Shown here: in pieces, positions 45,285 to 59,500 of the stretch | Numbering within the stretch: the stretch's first letter is position 1 | How the letters are laid out: the number at the start of each line of letters is the position of its first letter | Assembly (NCBI RefSeq): GCF_965363235.1 | Contig: NC_134849.1 | Location: 18,068,863 to 18,132,862 of the forward strand | Source of the DNA: Mytilus galloprovincialis | Lineage: Eukaryota; Mollusca; Bivalvia; Mytilida; Mytilidae | Reading direction: 5' to 3' | DNA length: 64,000 bases | Program-made: the position numbers and the translations under genes | Notes under the pieces: model-generated | What the model was told of the DNA's origin: nothing | Database searches by the model: none | The model's input: the letters and a program-made list of their open reading frames with translations, nothing else

Positions 45285-45510
45285 TTGATAGATGCGTTAA
45301 ACAGTCATCAAATTTTGAATTATCTAGTGAGAATCATCTATATAAAGGACAGTAAAGTTAGAGGATATTGCTTACTTCTTATATTTCGTCCTAAGAATTT
45401 GCTGTCCCTTGGAATGCCGATAGTCTGTGTAAAACACGTCCAACAAACGTAACAAAAACGCAGTCAATTAAGAAATCAAGTATCTTGACAATATCAGTTT
45501 CAGACTGATT
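45285..45510 (-). pseudogene. Penelope-like RT relic, deleted copy
   Basis: Shares with 45672-45960 the text on both sides (ATCTATATAAAGGACAGTAAAG, CCTTGGAATGCCGATAGTCTG) but lacks about 80 bp between them, which removes the NCAPLL region. Probably a duplicate of the neighbouring copy that later lost sequence. Confidence 0.6.
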
Positions 45511-45671
45511 CTTTACAAAGTAGGACTTATACCTCCCTAAGACAATATACTTGTATCTACGTTGGCTATTCTTTTTTATGAAATAAAGTCATACCAATTA
45601 TTTCAATTGGTTCAATATTGAATGCCAAAAAATTGTTGTAAAACACGTCCTCCAAACGAATTAATTAGATT

Positions 45672-46050
45672 TGATAGATGAGTTTAACAGTCAAAGTTTT
45701 GAATTATTTTGTGAGAAAACATCTATATAAAGGACAGTAAAGTAAGGGGATATTGCTTACTATTTATCGTTCGTCCTAGGAAGTTCCTGTATGCAGTCAG
45801 CCTCATGATAATAAAGGAACCAGTCGACAAGAAGAGGGGCACAATTGGTTTCCCTTGGAATGCCGATAGTCTGTGAAAAACACGTCCACCAAACGTAACA
45901 AAAACGTAGTCAATCAAGAAATCAGACATCTTGATAATGTCAATTTCAGAGATATTTTTGTTTGAATCTGAGTGATATTTACAAAGTAGGATTTATCCCT
46001 CCCTAAAACAGGCTACTTGTATCTTCATTTGGTCATTCTTTTTTATTAAA
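45672..46050 (-). pseudogene. Penelope-like RT relic
   Basis: In minus sense: HSDSNKNISEIDIIKM, then LIDYVFVTFGGRVFH, then, one frame over, IGIPRETNCAPLLVDWFLY and, after a stop, LYID. These are the fingers-palm motifs of Penelope-like reverse transcriptases. Frameshifts and stops show it is dead. Only about 120 codons remain. Confidence 0.75.
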
Positions 46051-46559
46051 CAATACATGTACCAACTCTTTCAACTTGTCTTTTAGTTTGGAGTGGGGAA
46101 TACTTGTGTATAGCCAAATGTTTTAATACTTTTGTACGACGAAAGAGTCTAAGATTGTATTGAGCACTTGGAAGACCTAGCAAAATACCGTTGTTTATAA
46201 GACACTTATAAATGAAGTTTTAGTATCCAATACAGAGATGGAAGATCCAGTTCTTCATCGTTAGTATAAATTCCAAAGTAACACAGAATAGACCTATGAT
46301 TATCTAGGATTATCTTTGGTATTTGTCGTAAGGATATATGTTGAGTTTCGTAGTGAATTTTCAATACCTAATTCATTAATCAAGCAGTTTATGTAATGCT
46401 ATTTGCACACAAACACGATGTCGTTTGGCGACCTTTCCGCGGAGACAACACCATATTTGTCATTTCAGTAGGACAAGTGTTTTGCAACTTTTGGGTCTTA
46501 AAAGATTTACATAGCTAGCATGGGTGAATGGACAACGAAGATGTTCCGAATGTAAAAAA

Positions 46560-46965
46560 TTAGGATGTAATATCCTGTTTGAAATAAGTATTCGACAGGT
46601 TCAGCAAATCTGTCAAACCAATTATGTGTATCTTTTGGAGAATTTATATAAGGGGTTAACAAATGTGAAGTAAAAAAATCCCTGACTTAAAATTTCAAAA
46701 GTAAAAAAAAAAGGAAGTAAAATCACAAAAATACTGAAATCCGAGGAAAATTCAAAATGGAAGTCCCTAATCAAATGGCAAAATCAAATGGCAAAATCAA
46801 ATGAAAAAACAAACGAATGGACAACAACTGTCATATTCCTGACTTGGTACAGGCATTTTCCAATGTAGAAAATGTTGGATTAAACCAGGTTTTATAGCGC
46901 TAAACCCCTCACCTGTATGACAGTCGCATATTGACACAATTTGCGAGTATGGTCTTGAGGAAACG
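46560..46965. repeat. Common bivalve dispersed repeat
   Basis: AAGTCCCTAATCAAATGGC, GAATGGACAACAACTGTC, TTCCTGACTTGGTACAGGCA, then GCTAAACCCCTCACC and GACAGTCGCAT. I recognise this string as a frequent bivalve repeat. The 102-residue minus frame over it is not a gene. Confidence 0.65.
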
Positions 46966-49900
46966 ATGATTGTCCGTCGGAAGGGGACGATAAATGGCTG
47001 ACCCGTGTTAAGAGAGAGACATATTTCTTGCACCTTAAAGACACCCTTGTAGATTTTGAAAAAGAGCAGGCTAATGCCGCTACAAGGCAGCACTCGCACC
47101 CGCAAAGTAGAAATGGATTAATATAACTTGCAAAACTGTTTCCCAGTCCACTATAAATAAATATGTTTAAACTAAACTATCAAACATTGAACACGAAATT
47201 CAAAGTTTCACTAGAGATACGGGCAACGAGAACATGTTATGATATCTAATATTGTAAGATGATGCTTAAGGCACATCTACGTAAAGAAACCCAAGAAAGT
47301 TAACAAAAGGGAAGGAAAAATCGTCCCTATTGTCGTAATGTTTTGTGTAGATTTTCCAATGTAAACTGTTAATATATAAATCTAGGAGATAATAGTTGCT
47401 AGTTCCTTTCGGTAGTTATTTTTTAGAGAACTTTTGATTGTTTAACAAAAAAAGTATCATCAAAGTTTAGATTAATTTGTCAATGAAATGTGTCTAGCCT
47501 TACCATTGCTTACTGCAATGTTAAATGAGAAGTGTTTTTGTTATAACATACGAAAGAAGGAATACAAGTCTAGATCCAGTGATTCTTTCTGTAGTAGCGT
47601 GGTACTCTGAAATTATGTATGCACCTTAATATGGTTGGTTCATCTGGTAAGGTTAAACATCGGGTAAAAAGGTATATAGATAGAGGCATTGGTTGTTGGT
47701 CTGTGACATTGTATGTTTTGTATGCGTACTCTTTGTTGATGTTTCAATGAATAAACGACTCGTGAAATAAAATCACTTTTTTTTTATTTGCATCATATAG
47801 CAATTTACACACACGAACATATACACATATACAATTACACCTATCTATCAAATAATATCACAGTGTTCCATTCTTATACACATTTTTCAACTTTCTTTAA
47901 CAAATATAAGAAAATAGATAGCGTAAAAATATACTAACAAAGTTTACGTAATGTAGTTCAGGACTTTGCAAATGATGTAAATAGCAAACGATTTCTTATT
48001 AAGTTTAACTTTCGAAGTGTTTCTTTAATTGTAACTCTCAAAAGAATGATCAAACTATACGGACTTTGTTATCTCAGACATTGTAATCCATCATCTGCCT
48101 GGTGACTAATACTACTTGGTCTGGTAACTGGTACCAGTAACTTATATTTGAAATGCTTTCAATCTACGAGAGTTACTTGTCCACGATATCATTGTTCTAA
48201 AGATTTAATTTAATTGTCCACTGTATTTATACATGTTATACTTAGGTTAATCAATTTATTGATCTGATTTTTTCGCAATTTACCAACTACAATCTTGGAA
48301 ATACCTAAGATACCATTGGTAATTACCAAGTTTATGTTTGAGTGTTTGCTAATAGTCTTTTTTGTTCCTCAGCAAAAATAACAACAAATATGTTCCGAAT
48401 GTAAAACAAAGGCTAGGATAATTAAAAACCAATTGATCAAAGAACAATTGAAGATCTTTCCACATCAGTTTTCTGATAATAATAAGTAGCTACTTCCGGT
48501 TTACTGAAAGGTACTATTGACGTCCAAGCATAGGTTTCTTCATTCTGATTCAATAGATATAAGTTGCTATATATTTGTTTTCTCAAATAAGTGAGACAAT
48601 TGCTCGGAGAAATTTTGGTGTATTTAGACATAACTTTTCTAAATAGTCGACGAGAGGCCACTTAATCATGTTATTGTTCAATCAAAGTCACTATTGGCCT
48701 CCAATTATTGGTTAAATAATTCTTATTCAATAAATATATGTGTTCTAATCATTTATGCATGAAACAAGGGTGATAATTAGATACTTCCGGTTAAAAGAAT
48801 ATCACTTCCTGTCTCATATGATAGCTTTGTTCTCACCAGACCTCCTCCCTTCCCCCCTCCGAAAAAAAAATATGGTTTATACATACTTTTGCCTGTAATG
48901 AGTTAGATATTTAGCTTCTTCCGGTTTATCAAAAAATATTTATTTTCAGTTTTCTTTTCGATGAAATATGTGCAAAAATGGCTGCATCCGGTTTAATTAA
49001 TGTCACTTTCAGTTGATACTTTTAAAATTTCTTTGCAGAGGAAGAAGTCGCCAAGAACAGATTTGTGTATACAGATTGTGCTAACGGATTAAAGCGGTAG
49101 CAGGAATACCTTTTCTTAAATTATTTAACAGGTGAACAATTGTACATATATAATCTTTGGTCACGAATCTTCATTGAATAAGGGCAGATTTTTTCAGGAA
49201 TATATTTATACTTCTGACAGAAAGAAGTTTGTATATTAAGTAGTAGGATTAAAGTTTATACAAAAAAATATACGCGCGACTCAAAGCGAATTTCTTTTCA
49301 TAGAAATGAAATAACTAAAACAAATAGTTAAAAAAAAAAGGGGGGAGTTAGTGGTAGACTGTAGTTGATTTAACCAGTCCATGACCCCGATATATAATGA
49401 TGCGTGACTATTTTCAATTGGTTAAACTGTTTTGTCGATATCTATAACTCTTACTTGGAAGAAGCGACATAACTTAACGTAAAAAACAGAACATGACTTT
49501 GACTTTGACCTTGACCTAATTTCTTCCTTTTTTTTTTACCAACGCCATCAAATCAAAGGACACTACGTCCCTATTACTTATGATTTACAGCTACAATTAT
49601 ATTTCACTTATTTGTGATAGTAAAGGGGAAATAACTATCATATGGAGTCTCCGATATCTTCAGTCAAAATAAAACGTATCATTCTGAGAACATAATGAGC
49701 AAACTGAATAAAATAAATTATTTGCTTTTATCAGGGTTGCGAAGGAGTTCTCACAAAAAGAATACCACTGTTTTGGGATGCAACTCTTACACATATAAGT
49801 GTGCGTTTAAACAGGCTCAGTTTCAAAAGCGCAAAGAAAAAGATTTGGTAGAGGAAACAATATCGGTACCAAACCAGGGAAAAGTGGAAAGACCTACATA

Positions 49901-50066
49901 TTTTTAAGTAAGGATTCACAAATCGTCTGCCAAAAAAAACAAAAAAAAAACAATATTTGTCCTCCTAGTAATATACTTAAAACAATATTATTTAATCCCC
50001 TATGGTAAATGACTAATGTTTTAATCTAGGGGAGATAAAGAATAAATTTGTTTGTGATCATGTTGT
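46966..50066. other. Intergenic, no convincing gene
   Basis: Between about 48480 and 49010 a loose ~130-bp motif with CTTCCGGTTTA and TCACTTTCAG recurs four times, a diverged repeat. GACTTTGACCTTGACC occurs near 49500. The frames at 48437-48661 (minus) and 49695-49919 (both strands) have no recognisable domain. Confidence 0.45.
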
Positions 50067-50072
50067 TTATTT
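50066..50072 (-). other. Possible polyadenylation signal next to the stop codon
   Basis: In minus sense AATAAA begins one or two bases after the TAA at 50073-50075. If used, the 3' untranslated region would be extremely short; other signals downstream cannot be excluded. Confidence 0.35.
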
Positions 50073-53000
50073 TTACATTTTAGTAACAAACATTATAATA
50101 ATAATATGTATATTTATATATAGAAATAAATGTGCAAAAAAACACACTGCCATGCCATTAAAAAAAGGTAATTTCTTTAAGGTTATATCTCTGATTAATT
50201 TTCTCTTGCCTACTATTGAAAAACAGTGTACAAAACAATAGGTACAAATAACATTTGACCACAATAAAGTTATGATGGCTATTTCAGACCAGTTTGCAAA
50301 TTCAGATTCAACTGTAAGTGTACCATTATAGCGTATAATATTTGGGTCAGTTCGACACCGTACTAAGAAATCGACACCATTTTTATAAGTAATGTTATAG
50401 GCTGAACTTGTACATAAAATGTTTGCAAAGCTAAACTTTGTACAATTTGAAGCTGTTATGTTCAGTGCATATATCACACGCATAGTAGACAAATTGTACT
50501 TGTGTTCATCGGCATTAAACTTGAGAGAAACTAACATAATCATACACAAACAGAAGAATAATAAAATAATCATAGTTATTTTCAATCGTCGCCTGTGTAT
50601 TAATTGCACGCCTGTTACATGTGTAATAAATCGCTCCATTTCTAAATATTTCTTACACAAAACAACAAGGGAAATAATTTTTTCTACATACGAAAACTTT
50701 TTAACGTACTGAATGTATACAAATTCCCCAAGTAATATGAAAATAGCACCTCCTGCAAATGCCAAAACGAAACAACATCTCTTTATGAAAACTGAATACC
50801 TTACATTATAGGTCAACATTAGTATTGTCCACAAAAGAATGGCAGTAAGTAAAACACTCCGCCTTTTCATCACCTGTACCAAGATTATATTACCAGGTTC
50901 TGCGTCTTGTTCACCGCAATTAAAGTTATCTTGATTCTCCTTGTTGATTATTAAGTAATTAAAAAAAAGAAAAGTCAATGCAGTTAAGATTAAAGTTGAT
51001 AAAGCAAGTTTTTTATGAGTCTTCTCTATTAATTGTCTATGTGTTGCACTATCATTTACGTATTTTTCTGTATCACCACACCTATCCATTAACTCTAATG
51101 CTGATATACACATATCATTAATTAGAGAAGGATTAGCCCCATTCTCTAACAATACATTTATACAATCACTGCTTTCCTGTTTTGAAAGGCGCCTCTCTAT
51201 AACAGCATGTAAGGGCGTATTACCCTCCTTATCGGGCAAGTTCACAAAGTCACGAAATCTACCTCTGAAAGCGGTGTGTAGTGTAATATTTAAAAATGTG
51301 GTCTTTAAAGCTGATATAATAGGTCTCTTTTTATACTCTGTTGTCTGATCCTCGATTCGATTAGTCTCCAAACAAAGGTTCTGAGTATTATATGCGAGTA
51401 ATAGTTTTGTTGCGCTTTCGCTTGTTGTGTAATGTAGTGGGGTTCTATTGGAATTATCACAAATATTCAAGTCAGCTTTATTAAGCAACAGAAGATACAA
51501 TATATCAACATTATTGTTGATAACTGCTAGATGTACAGCAGTTAGTCCATTATTTTCAACAATGCTTACGTTAGGTGTCGGCACACTGCACATATCATTT
51601 TCGTAAAATTCATGTCGGAATAAAACCTTCACAGCTTTTACATCATCTAATAGTATAGCGTAATGTAAGACTGTCAATCCGCTCTTTGTTTTAGAATCAA
51701 TATTTCCTGCCTGTATGTTTGATTTCAATTGTTCTAGGTCGTTTTTGCGGAGTGCCTCATGAAGCTTGGTCTGGTTTAAATCATTTTCAAGAATCAGAGT
51801 AATTATTTGTTTTTTGTTTGAAATGACAGCATTTTTGGGTTTTAAACGTATGTGTGGATACACCACTTTTATGTTTACTTGTGCTTCATTTCTTAAAAGT
51901 AAGTCGACCATATCAATTTGATCTGTCTTAACAGCTATACATAAAGGTGTTTCCCCGAATTCAGAAAAGCAATTAACATCAGCACCATGACGAATCAATT
52001 TTGTAACAATATCTATGCTACCACCGAGAACAGCAAGAGGAAGGAATGAATCGTACGAAGGTAAGAATGTACCATATCTACCTAGAATCAATTTACGCTC
52101 AATAGTTGTCATCTTATTCCAACCATATTTAAAAAATTCATAGCATCCAAATGCCACAATCCAGTCTATAAGTGTACTTCTTACATCTCGAGCCTCAATG
52201 ACTCGACTAATGGCATCCTTGTTACTTTGGAATTTTTCATTGGATAAAATCTTTAAAGCCTGTTCAAATACTGATTGATTTCTACTTTGTCTTCGTTCGG
52301 AACTAGCTTTAAACAATATTGTGTGTATATGCCTATCGTAAATAATGCCAAATTTATGGACGAAAGCTCTATTTTTAAAAGGATGGCTCATCAACACACT
52401 GGAAAATCTCCCATTGTTTAGTTCAGTCCAAAATCTATAATATAACGGACTAAGACTATCTTTATCTAAATCATCTTCCCGAATAACTACAATATGTTCA
52501 TCAATACTGCCATCATTGTGTTCATTTGATACAACTCTGATTCGATCTCTAATAAACAATATGTCACATTCTGAATACATTATCCGCGGATTAAACGTCT
52601 GGAAATGACAGCCGATAGTCTCTTCAAGAGCATCGTGAATGAACCAAATATTGTTACTGTCCTTACTGAAATATGATCCTATGGCAGAAAGAGCTGAATC
52701 TTCAAGTTCTTTCTTCGACATGTTTCTATTAAGTCCGCAAGTGTGCATTATCCTATATACTTTCTCATCATATGTGTCTGAGTCAATGTCAAAGATACTT
52801 CTACTAATTGAACCATTAAACAGCATACAAACTACCAAAATACAATATAGCTTCTTATTTTCAAGTCTCATTTTAGTAAGTTCCTCATTTAACAACGATA
52901 AAGGTTGCTTAAAGAATGCAATTCGTTTTTGAAATCTGTCGTCGTCGTTTGAAACTAATTTACAAAGAAGAGGGAATGCATAATTCGATTCACACATAAT

Positions 53001-53557
53001 TTCAACCTCATTTGCTGAAACCTTTTTTTCTAGGTTATTTCTGCTAAGGTGCTTGAGAAGAATTTTCTGCTTTTCATCTTTTGAGAGAATATTGGAATCG
53101 TGCTCTAAATTAAAGACTTCTTTGTTTAAAATTGTAGATGCATTTTGAAATCTTTCTTGTGATACTATATGTAATCGTAGTGTACACAATATTTTGCTTG
53201 AACCTAATTTTGTTTCAAAACAGGTTATAAGCTTTTCGTTCAATCTTTCCCATTTTTCTAACAGGGTCGGACTTAAATCGTATTTACCCAGAACATCATC
53301 AATGAGAAACACCTGCTGTGTATTTGTGTTGAACTTTATTATATCCCGGGGTGATTCAATGGGAACAATTTCATATCCTTTTTGTTGTAATTTAATTGCA
53401 ATATGTCGGATTGTGGCTGTCTTTCCTAATCCAGACTTTGATGTCACCAAAATACAACTACAATCCATCACTTTATCATAAACAAGCTCTGATCCCTTTG
53501 TCTCATAAAACAAGTCGTCATCATTTAGCCATGTTTCCACTAAAGCCTCATTTGCCT
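50073..53557 (-). CDS. Terminal exon: NTPase, ankyrin repeats, membrane region
   Basis: 3,485 bp ending in TAA. It begins after TATTCGCAG with AG, which completes a Glu codon from the previous exon, then ANEALVETWLNDDDLFYE. The exon has no in-frame stop over 1,160 codons, so it is under constraint or very young. Membrane segments lie at about 50975-51005, 50810-50870, 50715-50780, 50520-50590, 50215-50285 and 50090-50155. Confidence 0.93.
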
Positions 53558-56500
53558 CTGCGAATATTCATATAGATTCATATATACACATATATATATA
53601 AAACGTAAAAAAAAATATATTTTTATCGACAAAATTGATCATGTTGATCAGAAACTACAAAAAAAAAAGATTTTTTCTACATTGAAATGTTATAAATATT
53701 ATATCACAATAAACAGTTATGAAATTAGTAATATTTCATATCATCCTGATCAGGTCGAGAAATTTCAAATAGTTCAATGAAGCAGCATTCCTAAGAGGAA
53801 AATATCTTAATGCCAATTATCTTAAAAATCGTTCGGTCTATTAAAGTTATGCTTAACAACATTTTAAAATTTCAACAAAATTCCTGTGAAATAACGAATG
53901 AAAATGAACATTTAGGTATTGTGTGTAGTATAAAGGGAAATAAATGAGAAATGATCAAACAGTAAATGTATCGAACTGTTACATATGTATCCGACCTATA
54001 TATCTTATCACTTCAAACTTTAAACTGGGTCAATTGATCATGTTGATATATCAAAACAAACCTGCAATTTTTTTCGGAATATTTCCTTCCCTGTAATAAA
54101 AGAAATCCCTTTCTATCTGTTCTTTTTCCTTTTCACATTCCATGTAGTCATTTTTCAGTTGCATCAGTTCTGCATTTGCCAAGGTTTTTGCATGTTCTCC
54201 ATCGAAATCATAATTTAAGATTTCAGTCACCTCATAAGGTCTTTGACCATTATTCAAAGATGTCAATGTCTGAAGGAGAATATATAGGTAACTGATAAAA
54301 CCAGATGCTCCGCAGGGCGCAGCTTTATACGACCGCAGAGGTTGAACCCTGAACGGTTGGGGCAAGTATGGACACAACATTCAAGCTGGATTCAGCTCTA
54401 AATTTGGATTGTGATTAAATAGTTGGCACAGCATAGGTTTCTGACACAGAATGAATGTGGTCTAATGAACTTAAATTTTGTTTTGCCTTTGAGCAATTCA
54501 CTGTGCTGTTGAATATTAATCCTCTCAAAAAAATATTTGAAGAAATTTTCTTTTTATTTACGAACTCTGAACAATCTGAAAAATTTAACCCCCACCCCCT
54601 TTTTTCACATTCCTCTTTCCCTTATTTCAAAACTGATCTCAATTCAAATTAATAATGGAGTTTGCAACAATAACTACTCATCTAAACACATCATAAAACA
54701 TTAAAATGTAAAAAAAGTGCTTGTTATCACTGAATGGTAAAGATTGCTTTAATGTATCAGTTGGTAGTAAAAGTGAATATACATTGTATATTGTATAAAA
54801 CAATGATTTAAGTTGATTCAACTACTATTCTGGACAAAGAAAGATAACTCAAATTTTCAAAGAATATTGAAAATTTCTTGCTTTTGCGCAAAATTGTGCA
54901 ATATTGTGCAATTATATATTTCTTGCCATTGCGCAATACTGTGCAATTGAAAATACTTGCCATTGCACAATACTGTGCAATTGAAGGTTTCTTGCATTTG
55001 CGCAATACTTTTCAATTAAAATTTCTTGCTATTGCACAATACTGTGCAATTGAAGATTTCTTGCTATTGCTGAATACTATGCAATTGAAAATTTCTTGCT
55101 GTTGCACAATACTTAATATGATAATTTTGGATCCTGATTTGAACCAACTTAAAAACTGGTCCCATAATCAAAAATCTAAGTACATGATTAGATTAAGCAT
55201 ATCAAAGAAGCACAAGAATTCAATTTTTGTTAAAATCAAACTTAATTTAATGTTGGACCCTTTGGACTTTAATGTAGACCAATTTAAAAACAGGACCAAA
55301 AATCAAAAATCTACATACACAGTTAGATTTGGCATATCAAAGAACCTCAATTATTCAATTTTTGATGAAATCAAACAAATTTTAATTTTGGACCCCGATT
55401 TGGGCCAACTTGAAAACTGGGCCAATAATAAAAAAATCTAAGTACATTTTTAGATTCAGCATATCAAAGAACCCCAAGTATTCATTTTTTGTGAAAATCA
55501 AACTAAGTTTAATTTTGGACCCTTTGGACCTTAATGTAGACCAATTTGAAAACGGGACCAAAAATTAGGAATCTCCATACACAGTTAGATTCGGCATATA
55601 TATCAAAGAACCCCAATTATTCAATTTTTGATGAAATCAAACAAAGTTTAATTTTGGACCCCGATTTGGACCAACTTGAAAACTGGGCTAAAAATCAAAA
55701 ATATAAGTACATTTTTAGATTCAGCATATTAAAGAACCCCAAGGATTCAATTTTTGTTAAAATCAAACTAAGTTTAATTTTGGACCCTTTGGACCTTAAT
55801 GTAGACCAATTTGAAAACGGGACCGAATATTAAGAATCTACATACACAGTTAGATTCGGCATATCAAAGAGCCCCAATTATTTATTTTTTGATGAAATCA
55901 AACAAAGTTTAGTTTTTGACCCTATGGGCCCCTTTTTCCTAAACTGTTGGGACCAAAACTCCCAAAATCAATCCCAACCTTTCTTGTATGGTCATAAAAC
56001 TTGTGTTAAAATTTCAAAGATTTCTATTTACATATACAAAAGTTATGGTGCGAAAACCAAGATAAATGCTAATTTGGGCCCCTTTTTGGCCCCTTATTCT
56101 CAAACTGTTCAGACCTCAACTCCCAAAATCAATCATAACCTTCCTTTTGTGGTCATAAACCTTGTGTTTAAATTTCATTGATTTCTGTTTACTTATACTT
56201 AAGTTATTGTGCGAAAACCATGAATAATGCTTATTTGTGCCCTTTTTGGCCCCTTTTTCGGTCGTATAAAAATAAACAAAAAAGCTTCATCAGCAACATT
56301 TTATATTGGCAAATTTCCAATGAAGTTTATTAAACTAAAGTTATTGGCAAATTTTCAATGTACATAATTGAAAAGCAGTTTAGGTGAAATAAACAAAAAA
56401 GCTTCATCAGCAACATTTTATATTGGCAAATTTCCAATGAAGTTCATTAAACTAAGGTTATTAGTAAATTTCCAATGGAATTTATTAATAATAAAGTTTT

Positions 56501-59500
56501 TGGCAAATTTCCAATATACATAATTTAAAAGCAGTTTAGGTGAGATATTCAAATGAGTTTCAATTACCAACCTTACACTGCTTTTAAATATTTATGTTTT
56601 GTACTTTTAAAAGTAATTGTCCATTAACCTGGAAACCCTTCCGCCTCCCTTTTTTGCACCTTATTCCTTAACGGTTTGAGCCATAACTCCCAAAGACAAT
56701 TCTTATAATCCATTTGTGATATTCCAATATACAAAATCTAAGTGTATGGTTAGATTCAGAATATCAAAGAACCCCAAAAATTCAATTTTTGCAGTAAGTT
56801 TAATTTTGGACCCTTTAGACCTCACTGTGGACCAATTTGATAACCAGGCCCAAATATCATAAATCTAAATACATGGTTAATAGATTTAGCATATCGAAGA
56901 AACCCATATATTCAATTTTTGTTGAAATTAAACAAAGTATAATTTTGGACCCGAATTTTGACCAACTTGAAAACTGGGCCCATAATAAAAAAAACTAAGT
57001 ACATGTTAAAATTATGCATATCAAAGAACCCAAAGAATTCATTTTTTGTTAAAATCAAACAAAGTTTAATTTTGGACCCTTTTGGCCCCTAATTCCAAAA
57101 CTGTTGGAACCAAAACTCCCGAAATCAATCCCTACCTTTCTTTTGTGGTCATAAACCTTGTGTTTAAATTTCATAGATTTCTATTTACTTATACTACACA
57201 AACAGTTATTGTGCGAAAACTAAAAGAATGCTAATTGTTAAAATTTCATAGATTTCTATTTTCTTATACTAGAGTTATTGTGCGAAAACCAAGAAAAATG
57301 CGTATTAGACCCTTTTTTGGGCCCTAATTCTTAAACAGTCGGGACCAAAACTTCTAAAATCAATCCCAACCTTCATTTTGTTGTCACAAACCTTGTGTTT
57401 AAATTTCATAGACTTCAATTAATTTATACTAAAGTTATAGTGCGAAAACCAAATGTCTTCAGACGACGACGACGACGCCAACGTCATACCAATATACGAC
57501 CGCAAAAATTTTGCGGTCGCATAAAAAGGAGTTTTTAATTAAGAAAACAATGACATCTGGTTGTCATATATAATAGCTGTGTCATTAGCATTTTAATCAC
57601 TTCCCATACTTGCAATTAAGACAATAGAAGAAAATTATTGAATGCAAAAACCAAACTTACTTATAAATCTATGAAATTCTCTTTACGGTATGAGTTTTTC
57701 TCATTGTTGGAGATTGTACAGTAGTACCTCTAACTGGTTATACCCATTTCGTATGCTCTTCAGCATGTTTAGTTTGATAAACTCACTAAATATCATGTAT
57801 ATACCACATCATCTTAATTTTATATGCATTACAATAACATTTACAATTGTATTTCAAATCTATATATCAAAGCAAAATTAATTGCACCACTTTCATTTAT
57901 GCATCCTTTGGCAAAATACATGTTCTAAAATTACACAATATAAATTTATTTATATAAAAATAAAATTTAGTATAGACTCTTAACAAGCACAAACAAAATG
58001 CACGGCTGTGTCATGATTTGCGAAATCTGTGCTGAAAACATAGACATTGATGGTGTTTGCGTAATTCCATCTGTGGAGCTCAACATTAGCTCGTCAGTCA
58101 GTGGTGGACAGTCGTAAATTTTTTCTGCAGGATGAATGACTTTTCAGGAAAACCAATTTCACAAATCAAAACTTTCCTCCAGATTTCTCCTACAATATTC
58201 ATTCAGTTTAGTTATTTTGGTTTAACGTGACACTGTCCTGATTTTTATTTTTGCAAACCATTCAGTCTCTTGCTTGTAAATGGTGCATGAAAATAGGCTG
58301 GGAATGGCAGTTTCTAGACATAAGTCTCTTTAAGGTGGATTTGTGCACTGAAAAAAGTTTTTATAACATTAGCTTTTTTGAAACTTGAAAAAGACTTATG
58401 CAACATACATAGCTAAAAAAACTATAATATAGAAAAGAGCATCATTCATGTTAGTTTTGTTCCTGTTTACATTGTCATTGATATGTTTCAAGAAAGTCTA
58501 TGAGGCATAGGCTTATGCATATTCCTGTCATTACATCATACATTAACATAATTACTGCTACAATAATTCTCAGTATGGAACACCTCTTGTAGGAAAACCT
58601 TATTATTGTAGCATTCATCAAAAAATCTCAAACAGACCACATTGAATCGTAATCCCAAATTATGACGTCTTGAATTAACCCCACTTTTTTTAATTCTAAA
58701 ACGATAATTGCGATTGTAAACAGACTTTGGTTTAACTGCATGGCGATTATATAAATAACAGTATATATTTCTTAAAGAAAATAAAGTTTTACCATGAATG
58801 TTTCCTGCACGTAGTCGTTATCGGTAAAATGTGCCTTGCAAACAACAGCTGATTGAGATGGACTCCATGATTTCATCGTGACAATCTAACAATCTACGTA
58901 TGAGCCATTTTCCTTCTTATTAAGTCATTTGGAAATGCATGTCCTCCTCTTAAATGACACTCAGGTACACAACAACAAGGACTAGGCATCGTTAATTGTC
59001 TTAATTAAACATGTGGTTGTTTTGCAGTGCAGAAACGGAAGTTAAGGACGGAACCGGCTGGTCTCATTAATTCGAGACAAGAATAATTTTAGCGACAAAT
59101 AGCGACAAGAAGAAGAATTTAGTGACGAAGCGACAATAAGAAACAAGGGACACGTGAATCGCTATTCTCCCACGAGGCTATTCTCATATGGTGTGATAGT
59201 GTGCAATTGAAGATTTCTTGCTATTGCTGAATACTGTGCAATTAAAAATTTCTTGCTATTGCACAATACTTAATATAATAATTTTGGATCCTGATTTGAA
59301 CCAACTTGAAAACTGGGCCCATAATCAAAAATCTAAGTACATGTTTAGATTCAGCATATCAAAAAAGCCCAATAATTCAATTTTTTTGTTAAAATCAAAC
59401 TTAGTTTAATTTTGGACCCTTTGGACTTTAATGTAGACCAATTTGAAAACGGGACCAAAAATTAAGAATCTACATACACAGTTAGAGTTGGCATATCAAA

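Noticed and set aside
46797-47105. 102-residue minus-strand protein
   Set aside because: Overlaps a common bivalve dispersed repeat; the reading frame is incidental.
48437-48661. 74-residue minus-strand ORF starting MASRRLFRK
   Set aside because: No domain, no splice partner, and its 3' part overlaps a diverged CTTCCGG repeat.
54270-54380. Extension of the linker exon upstream to 54380
   Set aside because: A good acceptor lies at 54270 and the upstream frame is the end of the composite repeat; phase also agrees with the HEPN exon.
54880-55112. Regular short repeats resembling a CRISPR array
   Set aside because: Units are directly tandem with no unique spacers, the genome is animal, and the array sits inside a known repeat family.
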